Origin: Pseudobacteriovorax antillogorgiicola
GTDB taxonomy: Bacteria > Bdellovibrionota_B > Oligoflexia > Oligoflexales > RGVZ01
DNA: 64,000 bases
Assembly (NCBI GenBank): GCA_945865565.1
Contig: CAMBEK010000001.1
Coordinates: forward strand, 62,001-126,000
Direction: 5' to 3'
Part shown: piece after piece, positions 52,262 to 60,655 of the stretch
Layout of the letters: every line of letters begins with the position of its first letter
Position numbering within the stretch: position 1 is the first letter of the stretch
Made by a program: the position numbers and the translations under genes
The notes under the pieces: generated by a model
Told to the model about the DNA's origin: nothing
The model's database searches: none
The model's input: only the letters and a program-made list of their open reading frames with translations

Positions 52262-53578
52262 ATGACTTTCAAGTACAGCACAAATCAACTCACTGGAAAC
52301 CGGGTTCCCGTCATCATTGAGGGCGCGCGGTCGCCTTTTGTAAGGTCCTTCGGCGTGCTGGGTGATTGTGATGCGCTCGAACTTTACAGCCGGACGATCG
52401 ACGGATTGATCCGAAAAACGGATGCACCAGTGGAAGCCTACGAAGAGATCATCTGCGGTGTCGTCACGCCACAGGTGAAGAACACGAATGTTGCCCGCGA
52501 CACCATCTTGAACTTGGGGCTGCCCCATCATATCCACGGCTATACGTTGAACCGGATGTGCACGAGCAGCCTTGAAACAATCGGAAACGCTGTAAAAAAC
52601 GTGATGACCGGTCATGCCCGCATGATCCTCGCCGGCGGGGTCGACGTGCTAAGCGACGTCCCCATTACCTACACAAAAGATGCGAGAAAATCCCTGCTGC
52701 GCCTGAACAAGGCAAAGACAACGGGGGAAAAGGCTTCCGCCATGGGCAGCTTTATCCCGAAAGCCTTGGCACCCAAGGCACCTGGAATCACGGAGCCCCT
52801 GACAGGCATGACGATGGGCGAGCACGCCGAGGTCATGGCCAAACTCAACGGCATCTCGCGCCGCGATCAAGACGCCTTCTCGGTCCTGTCCCACCAGCGC
52901 GCCGCCGCGGCTCAAGAATCGGGAATATTCCGTAAAGAAATCATCCCCGTCTGGCCGTCACCAGGGTTTACATCCTGTATCGACAAGGACAACATCATCC
53001 GTCCCGACTCGTCCATGGAATCACTAGGGCAACTGCGTCCGGCCTTTGACCGTAAATATGGAACCATTACGGCTGGCAATGCATCGTCTTTGACCGACGG
53101 GGCCGCCGCCGTCATCATTGCCGATGAGGCCCACGCCAAAAGCCTTGGACTGAAACCAAAGGCTAAAATCAGGGACGTCGTCTTTGTTGGCGTGAATCCC
53201 TATGAGCAACTTCTGATTGGACCAGCGCTCACAATTCCAATGATTCTGATGCGAAATAAGCTTGGCATCACCGACATCGACCTGTTTGAAATTCACGAGG
53301 CCTTTGCCGCTCAAGTCCTTAGTTGCCTTCGTTCGATGGAATCTGCTGATTTCTGCTCGCGCCACCTTGGGCTGTCGAGTGCCTTTGGCGCGATCCCCGA
53401 AGATAAGATCAACGTCAATGGCGGTGCCATTGCCATCGGGCATCCATTTGGCGCAACCGGGGCAAGGCTGGTTTTGTCGATGACCAACGAGCTTGAAAAA
53501 CGAAGCGCCAAGTTTGGCGTCATAGCGATCTGTGCCGCCGGTGGAATGTCGGGCGCCATGCTGATCGAAAGGATTTAA
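52262..53578 (+). CDS. fadI: Acetyl-CoA C-acyltransferase (thiolase)
   Basis: The 438-aa thiolase has the nucleophile Cys in LNRMCTSSLETIGNA, the second active-site region NVNGGAIAIGHPFGATGAR and the C-terminal ICAAGGMSGAM. The N-terminal VIIEGARSPFVRSFG and the overall length match the FadI subfamily. It cleaves 3-ketoacyl-CoA in fatty acid beta-oxidation. The fadJ-type gene begins 2 nt after its stop, so the two subunits are made together. Confidence 0.93.
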   Translation: MTFKYSTNQLTGNRVPVIIEGARSPFVRSFGVLGDCDALELYSRTIDGLIRKTDAPVEAYEEIICGVVTPQVKNTNVARDTILNLGLPHHIHGYTLNRMCTSSLETIGNAVKNVMTGHARMILAGGVDVLSDVPITYTKDARKSLLRLNKAKTTGEKASAMGSFIPKALAPKAPGITEPLTGMTMGEHAEVMAKLNGISRRDQDAFSVLSHQRAAAAQESGIFRKEIIPVWPSPGFTSCIDKDNIIRPDSSMESLGQLRPAFDRKYGTITAGNASSLTDGAAAVIIADEAHAKSLGLKPKAKIRDVVFVGVNPYEQLLIGPALTIPMILMRNKLGITDIDLFEIHEAFAAQVLSCLRSMESADFCSRHLGLSSAFGAIPEDKINVNGGAIAIGHPFGATGARLVLSMTNELEKRSAKFGVIAICAAGGMSGAMLIERI

Positions 53579-53580
53579 CA

Positions 53581-55743
53581 ATGACCAAATTTTTTAGTTA
53601 CGAAACAGGAACCGACGGCGTCGCCATTTTGACCTTTGATCGCCCCGACAAAGAGATGAACATCCTTTCTGAAGATGTCTTACGCGAATTAAATGATCGC
53701 CTGGATCAATTCGCTGGCGATCTCGACGCAAAGGGCATGGTGATCACCAGCGGCAAGGATGGCCAGTTCATTGTTGGGGCAGACATCACCGAAATCCAGC
53801 GCCTTAAGACCGAGGCCGAGGCAGCCAACGGTGCAGCGATGTTACAGGCTCTTTTCAGCAAAATTGCCAGACTGCCAAAACCAGTCGTAGCGGCCATCAA
53901 TGGGACTTGTCTGGGTGGCGGACTTGAAATGTCACTGGCCTGTTCCTGGCGCGTTGCCAATGCCAACCCAAAAACAAAAATGGGGTTGCCTGAGATCCAG
54001 CTGGGACTTTTGCCAGGCGCCGGCGGAACGCAACGCCTGCCGCGTTTGGTTGGGATACAAGCCGGCCTGGACATGGTCCTCACCGGAAAAAGGGTAGATG
54101 GCGCGCGGGCCTTGAAGATAGGGCTGATTGACGCCTGCGTCCCCGACCGGATGATGCTGGATGTCGCCCGGCAGTTTGCATTGAAGGGAATGCGCCCGGC
54201 TGGGTATCGCGCCACGCCCGTTTCGTTTTCACAGCGGATGACCGCACTAGCCCTGGAATCGAATCCCTTGGGTCGGCGATTTATTGGAAAAAAAGCCCGG
54301 CAGATGGTGATGAAGCAGACGAAGGGTTTTTACCCCGCAGCATTCAAAGCCATCGAGTCGGTCATTGAAGGTTTCGACCTGCCGATCAGCAAGGGCCTTG
54401 AGTTGGAAGCCAAATTGTTTGGATCGCTGGTGCCAACTCGCGAGTCCAAAAGCCTGATTCATTTGTTTCATGCGACGACCGCCATCAAAAAACACGTTTA
54501 CAAAGACGCAGGAAAAGAAAAGTTTTCTTCCAGAAAAATCAATTCCGTTGGCGTCGTTGGTGCTGGATTTATGGGTGCAGGCATTGCAACGGTATGTGCC
54601 GACAAGGGCATTCGCGTGCTGCTCTCTGATCCGAGTCCGGAATCACTGGGAAGGGCTTTGGGACAGGCCGCCTCGTTTTTTGGGAAAAAATTAAAACGCC
54701 GGCGCATCAAGAAATTTGAAATGGACCAGCGACTGGCTCATATCTCCCCAGGCATGAGTCCCACAGGATTCAACCGGTGTGACATCGTGATTGAGGCCGT
54801 CTTTGAAGACGTCAACTTGAAGCGAAAAATTCTGGCTCAACTTGAATCCCAAAACATCCATGACGATTGGATTTTTGCCAGCAACACGTCTGCCCTGCCA
54901 ATCCACGAGATCGCGGCAGAATCAAATCACCCGGAGCGCGTACTCGGCATGCATTTTTTCTCTCCCGTGGAAAAAATGCCCCTTCTTGAGATTGTGATTA
55001 CAGAGAAAACAGCGCCTTGGGCTGTGGCGCGTGCCTTTGAACTCGGCAATGAGATGAACAAGCAGATCATAATCGTCAAAGACGGGCCTGGTTTTTACAC
55101 AACGAGGGCTTTGGCCTTCTTTCTGGCCGAGGCTTCGCTGATCCTTTCTGAGGGAGCGAAAATCGAAACGATCGACGGCGCCCTGACCGGATTCGGATTT
55201 CCGGTTGGCCCGATCACGTTGATTGATGAGGTTGGTATCGACGTCGGAACCCACGTCCTTGAAACGATGGACAAGGCGTTTCCCGACCGCATGAAGGCAC
55301 CTCCAGGACTTGACGTGGTTAAGTCGTCTGGGCGCCTTGGACGGAAAAATGGCAAAGGCTTTTACCTTTATGAAAAAGGTGAAAAGCAGGGACCGGATCC
55401 TGAGATCTATAAGTTTTTGGACCCAAAAAGCGCTTCCAGTGCAAATGCGACCCCAGACGAAATTGCCATGCGCTGTGTCTTAGTCTTTGTGAATGAATCG
55501 GCACGCTGCCTGGAGGAAGGAATCCTGCCGTCGGCCTATGAGGGGGACGTTGGTGCCGTCTTTGGTCTCGGCTTTCCACCGTTCCTTGGTGGGCCGTTCC
55601 GTTATGTCGACCACGTCGGAGTCGGAGTTGTGGTGGAAAAATTGCGCGAGCTTGAAGCCATACACGGATCACGATTCAAACCGGCGAAAATCCTGATGGA
55701 TCATGCCGAAGGAAAAAAACTGTTCTTTCCTGACGAGGGCTGA
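53581..55743 (+). CDS. fadJ: Bifunctional enoyl-CoA hydratase/3-hydroxyacyl-CoA dehydrogenase
   Basis: The 720-aa protein has an N-terminal crotonase domain (FIVGADITEI, AINGTCLGGGLEMSLACSWR, LPEIQLGLLPGAGGTQRLPR with the two catalytic Glu). An NAD-binding domain follows at about 318 (GVVGAGFMGAGIATVCADKG), and the dehydrogenase C-domain has HFFSPVEKMPLLEIV and GFPVGPITLIDEVGID. It hydrates trans-2-enoyl-CoA and oxidises the product. It is the second gene of a fadI-fadJ operon. A hairpin repeat that may stop transcription starts 11 nt after its stop. Confidence 0.95.
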   Translation: MTKFFSYETGTDGVAILTFDRPDKEMNILSEDVLRELNDRLDQFAGDLDAKGMVITSGKDGQFIVGADITEIQRLKTEAEAANGAAMLQALFSKIARLPKPVVAAINGTCLGGGLEMSLACSWRVANANPKTKMGLPEIQLGLLPGAGGTQRLPRLVGIQAGLDMVLTGKRVDGARALKIGLIDACVPDRMMLDVARQFALKGMRPAGYRATPVSFSQRMTALALESNPLGRRFIGKKARQMVMKQTKGFYPAAFKAIESVIEGFDLPISKGLELEAKLFGSLVPTRESKSLIHLFHATTAIKKHVYKDAGKEKFSSRKINSVGVVGAGFMGAGIATVCADKGIRVLLSDPSPESLGRALGQAASFFGKKLKRRRIKKFEMDQRLAHISPGMSPTGFNRCDIVIEAVFEDVNLKRKILAQLESQNIHDDWIFASNTSALPIHEIAAESNHPERVLGMHFFSPVEKMPLLEIVITEKTAPWAVARAFELGNEMNKQIIIVKDGPGFYTTRALAFFLAEASLILSEGAKIETIDGALTGFGFPVGPITLIDEVGIDVGTHVLETMDKAFPDRMKAPPGLDVVKSSGRLGRKNGKGFYLYEKGEKQGPDPEIYKFLDPKSASSANATPDEIAMRCVLVFVNESARCLEEGILPSAYEGDVGAVFGLGFPPFLGGPFRYVDHVGVGVVVEKLRELEAIHGSRFKPAKILMDHAEGKKLFFPDEG

Positions 55744-55754
55744 AGGCCTGCCGT

Positions 55755-55783
55755 CGTCATTTTGAGGCTGACTCAGAATGACG
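55755..55783. terminator. GTCATTNTGAG-type hairpin repeat between fadJ and PAP2 genes
   Basis: Arms CGTCATTTTGAG (55755-55766) and CTCAGAATGACG (55772-55783) pair with one G-U wobble around a 5-nt loop. The sequence is of the same repeat family as 37888-37913. It probably ends both converging transcripts. The left arm contains the PAP2 stop codon, and the PAP2 C-terminus (RHSESASK) is a translation of the repeat. Confidence 0.7.
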
Positions 55784-56347
55784 GACCGAACGCAGCCGAA
55801 CCGTTGCCTGGGCCGCAGCACAACCAACGGTCAAACCAAACAGCAGGCCAGCCGTGACGTCCAACGGATAGTGCACCCCAAGCCAGACGCGACTGATTGC
55901 GACCGAGGCTGCCAAGGCCAAGGCGCAAAAAATCAACCTCATCCCCAACTGCTTGCGGTAAATGAGAAGGACGCCGCAAACGGCGCCGGCATTGACTGCA
56001 TGGTTAGAGGGAAAGCCGAAAAATCCACCGCACTTTCCGGTTGGCAGGATAACTCCCAAAAGTTCATGACACGGGCGCACCCTGGCAAACCATGGTTTCA
56101 AGACATACCCTGAAAAGGCATCGCTGCATCCAACCGTGATCAGAATGGTGCCAAGAAGCCACCAAAGTCCGCGATCCTTCTGGCGCCAGGCATAAACTAC
56201 GGCCACAAAATAAAGTGAAAGCCATAGGGCGTGGCTCGACAAAACAATCGCAATTCCGTCGGTCCAAGGGTTGTGAAGTCCACTTTGGTTGAGGGAGGCA
56301 AAAAGCTGGTGGTCCGCCGCGAAAAAATCCAAAAGGAAAGACTCCAT
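55757..56347 (-). CDS. PAP2-family membrane phosphatase
   Basis: The 196-aa protein has about five membrane helices and the three PAP2 motifs: KPWFARVRP, the PSNHA form of PSGH, and SRVWLGVHYPLDV (catalytic His nucleophile and support). It resembles undecaprenyl-diphosphate or lipid phosphatases acting on the outer side of the inner membrane. Asn replaces Gly in PSGH, a known minor variant. The final residues are coded by an intergenic hairpin repeat. It is convergent with fadJ. Confidence 0.88.
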   Translation of the reverse strand: MESFLLDFFAADHQLFASLNQSGLHNPWTDGIAIVLSSHALWLSLYFVAVVYAWRQKDRGLWWLLGTILITVGCSDAFSGYVLKPWFARVRPCHELLGVILPTGKCGGFFGFPSNHAVNAGAVCGVLLIYRKQLGMRLIFCALALAASVAISRVWLGVHYPLDVTAGLLFGLTVGCAAAQATVRLRSVRHSESASK

Positions 56348-56477
56348 GCGAGCTGAAATGGGCTTTGAATGGGCTTGGCCCGACTAGGCAGGTTTTGGTT
56401 GACCGGCCAGCCAATTATTGATAGTCCCTGTAATCAATACCAAATTTAGCAAAAACGGGGAAGGCTAACTTGCAGCC

Positions 56478-56906
56478 TTACGGGGTCAGGTCGTCGGCGA
56501 CTTTGCCAAAAAAGTCCGCACGGATGGACTCATTCCGGATGCGGGCACCCTGAAAAATCTCCGCGTCGCGGGCGAATTTTACTCGCGGCTGGACGTTGGA
56601 ACCGTTGACTGAGATCCGGTTGAATCGCAATCGCTGCGGCACAAACCTCTGGACGACCTTCTTGATAACCTTCTGGGCTGGTTCCGGATCGTCTGGCCCG
56701 ATGGCAAAGGTCGGTGTTTTCAGGGTTCGTCCGGTGGGATTTGACTGCAAGGATTCATCCTTTATCGTCGCCGGAGCACCCGGAATTTCAGGATTGATGA
56801 CGTAGGTGCGTGCCTGGCAAATGCCAGCCATCGCAAGGAAAACAACAGGGGCCAAAACCCACGCCGCCAGACCAAATCCCTTTTGATTCATTCCCCGGAA
56901 TCCCAT
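56478..56906 (-). CDS. Small secreted protein, unknown function
   Basis: The 142-aa protein has a signal peptide (WVLAPVVFLAMAGICQA) and a mostly polar mature part. The segment YVINPEIPGAPATIKDESL after the signal peptide resembles YSVVNTEFPVVPATIDDPSL of the ExbD-like protein encoded at 59529. The basic stretch QKVIKKVVQRFVPQRLRF follows. ATG 56906 has GGAGGG 5-6 nt upstream. It is divergent from the FHA/HD-GYP gene. No family is claimed. Confidence 0.65.
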   Translation of the reverse strand: MGFRGMNQKGFGLAAWVLAPVVFLAMAGICQARTYVINPEIPGAPATIKDESLQSNPTGRTLKTPTFAIGPDDPEPAQKVIKKVVQRFVPQRLRFNRISVNGSNVQPRVKFARDAEIFQGARIRNESIRADFFGKVADDLTP

Positions 56907-57032
56907 AACGACCCTCCGCACTATGGTCCTGTTGGAATATCGGACGAAATTCCGGGGACTTGAACCCTGGCACCGGTAAGTCATCGTTAATATTTCTCGA
57001 ATTCTGCCGAAATGGGCCAGGGAGGCAGAGTT

Positions 57033-58619
57033 TTGATTTTTCTCAAAATACATTCCGACAATGGTGGACATTCCCGGGTTTCGGTAACCCAGTTCCCCGT
57101 GACCGTTGGGCGCGACGATGCCAATCAGATCTGCATTCCGGACGATCAGATGTCGCGCTTTCACGCGAGGATCAAGCGCCGCGGCCGCCTGCTGATTGTC
57201 GAAGACCTTGATTCACGAAACGGCACGTTCCTTAACGGAGACCGTATCGTCAATGCCGTCGTCCGGACTGGAGACAAGATCCACATTGGATCCACAGAAA
57301 TAGCCGTCTTCTCAACTGAGGCCGAGATTTCTCTGGATCCGGGGGATCTGCGCCGCCTCGGAAGGAACGAAGGTCCGGAGATCACCGTTCAACCAGCAAA
57401 AATGAGCGAAAACGAGCCTGAATTGGCCGCCGCTGCGCGGATTCCCCTGCAACTCGACCCTGCGATATTACAGTCCAACCGGGTCACCCAAAGCATCTAT
57501 GAGGCGCAAGGCGACATGCTTTTGAGTCGCACGGCAGATGACGCAGGAAGAACAATCCTGAAGTCACTTCACAGGTTGTTGCCGTGGATCCAACGTTCCG
57601 CCGTATTCCACTGGCATCCCGAATCCAGGAAACTGACGCCCCTTGCCACCAGAGGCGAAGATGCAGGCACGTCCGTTACGCTGGTTCAAAAGGCCCTCGA
57701 AGACGCCATCAACCGTACCTGCGGAATCTACCTGGGACAGAAATCTGATGGCACCTCGCCGGGCAAAACCCAAACCCACCAAGACATCGCCAGATTTGTT
57801 CTGCCAATGGTCAGTCGCGACAGGATTGCCGGGGTGGTCCACATCGAGGCGGACCCCGCCCGGATTGACGATGCCCATGGCCAGATTCAACCCGCTCTCG
57901 CATTACTGGAGAGGGTCGCAGCCACATTGGAAACATTTTTGCTGCGCCTGGAACTTGACGGCTGGATGATTGGGGTGATCGACACGCTTGTTGCCACCAT
58001 AGAAGCCAAAGACACCTATACCCACGGCCATTCAGACCGGGTGAGCCGCTACAGCCTTGCCATCGCCGACGAGCTCAAATTGAGTCGTGACCTAAAGCGG
58101 CAACTTCTCATCAGCGCCTTGTGCCACGACATCGGAAAAATCGGGGTCCCTGATTCCGTGCTTAAAAAGGCTTCGCTTTTGTCCGCCGAAGAATACCAGG
58201 AGATGAAACTGCATCCCGTCTTGGGCGCAGAAATTGTCAAACGCCTGCCTGGATCATCGCGCTTTGTTTCAGGGATCAAGTACCACCACGAACGTTGGGA
58301 CGGGACCGGCTATCCCGATGGCCTCAAGGGCGAGGACATTCCTTTTTTCGGACGGATTGTCGGAATTTGCGATGTTTTTGACGCGATGGTTTCAGGGCGC
58401 GCCTACTCGGGATTCATCGACCAGTCAGATGCCCTGGAAAGGCTACATGAGGAACGCGAACTTTTTGATCCTGAAATCTTGAAAGCTTTTAGCCGTGCCC
58501 ACGATCGGGGAACCCTCACCATCAAGACCTCGACCCAGGAAAATCGTATCGGCGAGGACCGGTCGCTCCTCAAAATCGAACTTGATAATTCATCAAAAGA
58601 TACCCGCAAACGCCGTTAG
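57033..58619 (+). CDS. FHA domain plus HD-GYP phosphodiesterase
   Basis: The protein of about 528 aa has an FHA domain at residues 10-100 (VGRDDANQICIPDDQMSRFH, EDLDSRNGTFLNG), which binds phosphothreonine. A GAF-like middle part lies at about 165-300 and a C-terminal HD-GYP domain follows (THGHSDRVSRYS, ALCHDIGKIGVPD with His365-Asp366, HHERWDGTGYPDGL). HD-GYP enzymes degrade c-di-GMP, so the protein may join Ser/Thr kinase signals to c-di-GMP level. A TTG at 57033 has GGAGG 7 nt upstream and is preferred; ATG 57012 (7 codons earlier) lacks a site. ExbB/ExbD-type genes follow. Confidence 0.9.
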   Translation: MIFLKIHSDNGGHSRVSVTQFPVTVGRDDANQICIPDDQMSRFHARIKRRGRLLIVEDLDSRNGTFLNGDRIVNAVVRTGDKIHIGSTEIAVFSTEAEISLDPGDLRRLGRNEGPEITVQPAKMSENEPELAAAARIPLQLDPAILQSNRVTQSIYEAQGDMLLSRTADDAGRTILKSLHRLLPWIQRSAVFHWHPESRKLTPLATRGEDAGTSVTLVQKALEDAINRTCGIYLGQKSDGTSPGKTQTHQDIARFVLPMVSRDRIAGVVHIEADPARIDDAHGQIQPALALLERVAATLETFLLRLELDGWMIGVIDTLVATIEAKDTYTHGHSDRVSRYSLAIADELKLSRDLKRQLLISALCHDIGKIGVPDSVLKKASLLSAEEYQEMKLHPVLGAEIVKRLPGSSRFVSGIKYHHERWDGTGYPDGLKGEDIPFFGRIVGICDVFDAMVSGRAYSGFIDQSDALERLHEERELFDPEILKAFSRAHDRGTLTIKTSTQENRIGEDRSLLKIELDNSSKDTRKRR

Positions 58620-58747
58620 AATCGCGACTTTCCCCGTCAGGCGTCCCGCCTGCACCAGCGACAACAACGAATCCGCCGGTTTTGAGATACAATGGTGGAA
58701 GTACCGTATTGTTTTTTCACGGTTTTATAACCTCCTGGAGATCTGCC

Positions 58748-59587
58748 ATGTGGGCTGAACTCGCATTGAGTTTCAAACAGGGCAACACTTATGTGTTGGC
58801 GCTGTTTGGAATCGGATTCATATCAGCGATGATTTTCTTTGAACGATTTGTGATGGTGCAGTTTGTCTACAATCTGAATTTCGACCGCTTTTTGCTCAAT
58901 ATTCGACGAGCGATTGCCGCGGAAGATTTGGATCGCGCCGTTTCACTTTGCAAGAACGCAGGCCGCACATCTTTACCGCTGATTGCCTTAAAGGCCCTTG
59001 AGGCTGCCGAGTCTGACCCGACCACCGTACGCGGGGCGATCGAAGAAGAAACCATTCACTTTCTGCCGCGACTGGAAGCCCGTCTGACGCTCCTTCCCGC
59101 ACTGGCGACTCTTGCCATGATGATCGGCGTTCTTGGAACGCTCGAGGGAATCTGGTCCACCTTTCACTCGATCGATGTTCTGGATTCGGCGAAGAAGCAG
59201 GCCACGATTGCGAAGGGACTGGCGGGTAGCCTCAATCCAATGGCGATGGGCATTCTGATTTCAGCATTGACCATCTGTGCCCAGCAGATTCTGAGAGGTT
59301 ACGCACTGCGGGTTATCGAACGCGTGCACTTGGGGGTCTCTGTTTTAAACAACCTCTTGGTTCCGAGCGAATCAACAGCATTTGTTCCGATCGCGGCAGC
59401 CGGCATGGGTGGCGGCATGGGTGGCGGTATGACTGGTTCAATGTCTGGGGCGGGCTTTGGAGCCGGCGGGGCTCATGGTGGAGCCGATTCTGGCAAGGGC
59501 GCTGAAAACGCATCAGGAGCAACAGCAAATGCGACTCCAGTCGTCACTGCAAGCGAAGATATCAAAGACGAAGAAGAGATTATCTAA
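58748..59587 (+). CDS. MotA/TolQ/ExbB-family proton channel protein
   Basis: The 279-aa membrane protein has one N-terminal helix (LALFGIGFISAMIFF), a cytosolic region (FDRFLLNIRRAIAAEDLDRA) and the two-helix TolQ/ExbB core (LPALATLAMMIGVLGTLEGI, GLAGSLNPMAMGILISALTI). The C-terminus is Gly/Met- and Ala-rich (MGGGMGGGMTG) and ends acidic. It should form a proton-driven stator with the ExbD-like proteins. GGAG is 7 nt before ATG 58748. Its end overlaps the next gene by 59 nt. Confidence 0.88.
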   Translation: MWAELALSFKQGNTYVLALFGIGFISAMIFFERFVMVQFVYNLNFDRFLLNIRRAIAAEDLDRAVSLCKNAGRTSLPLIALKALEAAESDPTTVRGAIEEETIHFLPRLEARLTLLPALATLAMMIGVLGTLEGIWSTFHSIDVLDSAKKQATIAKGLAGSLNPMAMGILISALTICAQQILRGYALRVIERVHLGVSVLNNLLVPSESTAFVPIAAAGMGGGMGGGMTGSMSGAGFGAGGAHGGADSGKGAENASGATANATPVVTASEDIKDEEEII

Positions 59588-60092
59588 GCCAGTCACCCTT
59601 ATCCCAGGCCTGATCGGGCTTGTTGGTGCGGCGGCATGCATGATGGGCCTCATGGCGTTGGTCATGGCCCCTGGATCCTATTCGGTGGTGAATACAGAAT
59701 TTCCAGTGGTGCCAGCGACGATTGACGATCCATCGTTGCATCGTTTCACGGAAAGGCCGGAGCACTTCATCAAGGCAACGACGCCGGCCGTGGTGATGAC
59801 GATGGATGCCATTTTCCTCGGGGACATGGATTCCTTTTCGAACCACTATATCGACTCGAGAAGTAAAATCAGAATTGCCCACAGCGACCGGGCACCTCAG
59901 GTTGGAAAGTTGCTCGGGGCAATGAAAAAGTGGATTGCGACGCGCAAGGAGACGCGCGGTTGGCGTAATGAGGGAATCCTAGTTTTTGCGCCAGCCAGCA
60001 ACATTCCCGCGGCGATTGTGATTCAGATGCTCAATGCCCTGAAGTCTGACGGGACATTTGAAAAGGTAATCCTTGCAGGTGGGTTGATATAA
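59529..60092 (+). CDS. ExbD/TolR-like protein (first of two)
   Basis: The 187-aa protein has a short basic cytosolic start, one membrane helix (LIPGLIGLVGAAACMMGLMA) and a periplasmic part ending in the ExbD/TolR pattern (GILVFAPASNIPAAIVIQML). The usual Asp early in the helix is not evident. GGAG lies 8 nt before ATG 59529, inside the upstream gene, which explains the 59-nt overlap. It contains the segment shared with the small secreted protein at 56478. It ends 2 nt before the next gene. Confidence 0.75.
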   Translation: MRLQSSLQAKISKTKKRLSKPVTLIPGLIGLVGAAACMMGLMALVMAPGSYSVVNTEFPVVPATIDDPSLHRFTERPEHFIKATTPAVVMTMDAIFLGDMDSFSNHYIDSRSKIRIAHSDRAPQVGKLLGAMKKWIATRKETRGWRNEGILVFAPASNIPAAIVIQMLNALKSDGTFEKVILAGGLI

Positions 60093-60094
60093 TC

Positions 60095-60655
60095 ATGATC
60101 TTGCCAGGCAAAAAACATGTCCGTCTTTTTGAGGAGGCCACTGATCGCGCGATCACAAGGCACCACGACGAACTTGTTCCAGATATGATGCCTGGTTTTG
60201 TTGCAGCGTTTGTGGTTCTCATTGTCGGCCTTGCCTGTGCGATAAAGGCCTTTGAGGCAGTCAACCCAAGGCTTTCATATCCAGCACAGCCGATGGCCCT
60301 CGAGGCTGACAGCGATGACTCCGGCCGCGGCATCTGGTTTTCTCTCAGTGCGCCGGCCAAAAGCATTGTTGTTACAACCGACGATCAAAAGATTTTTGAG
60401 TGGCCCCTGGACCCATTGAAGGCCCTCCAAAGCAAAAGTTATCTTGAATTTAAGGATTACCTTCGAGGCCGCCGCAAACAGGTGGTTGAGGATCTCGTCT
60501 TGTCGATGGATCAGGAGGGAATCGAGTCAAAATCTCGAGCCGTCATCGCTGTCGATGAACACCTGACCTACGCCCACTTTAAGCCAATCATGCTGGCCCT
60601 CTCCAGTGCCGGCATTCGCTCGTATGGATTTGAAACCAGATCGGATGGGGATTGA
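60095..60655 (+). CDS. ExbD/TolR-like protein (second of two)
   Basis: The 186-aa protein has a cytosolic N-terminus, one helix (FVAAFVVLIVGLACAIKAF) and a periplasmic domain with VVTTDDQKIFEWPL, LVLSMDQEGI and AVIAVDEHLTYAHF, the strand order of ExbD. It follows the first ExbD-like gene by 2 nt and overlaps the AgmX-domain gene by 11 nt. Two different ExbD-like partners beside one ExbB is common in Tol/Exb-like motility or envelope systems of deltaproteobacteria. Confidence 0.78.
   Translation: MILPGKKHVRLFEEATDRAITRHHDELVPDMMPGFVAAFVVLIVGLACAIKAFEAVNPRLSYPAQPMALEADSDDSGRGIWFSLSAPAKSIVVTTDDQKIFEWPLDPLKALQSKSYLEFKDYLRGRRKQVVEDLVLSMDQEGIESKSRAVIAVDEHLTYAHFKPIMLALSSAGIRSYGFETRSDGD

Noticed and set aside
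59457-59528. Longer start for the first ExbD-like protein
   Set aside because: The extra codons lie deep inside the ExbB gene, whereas ATG 59529 has GGAG at the right distance.
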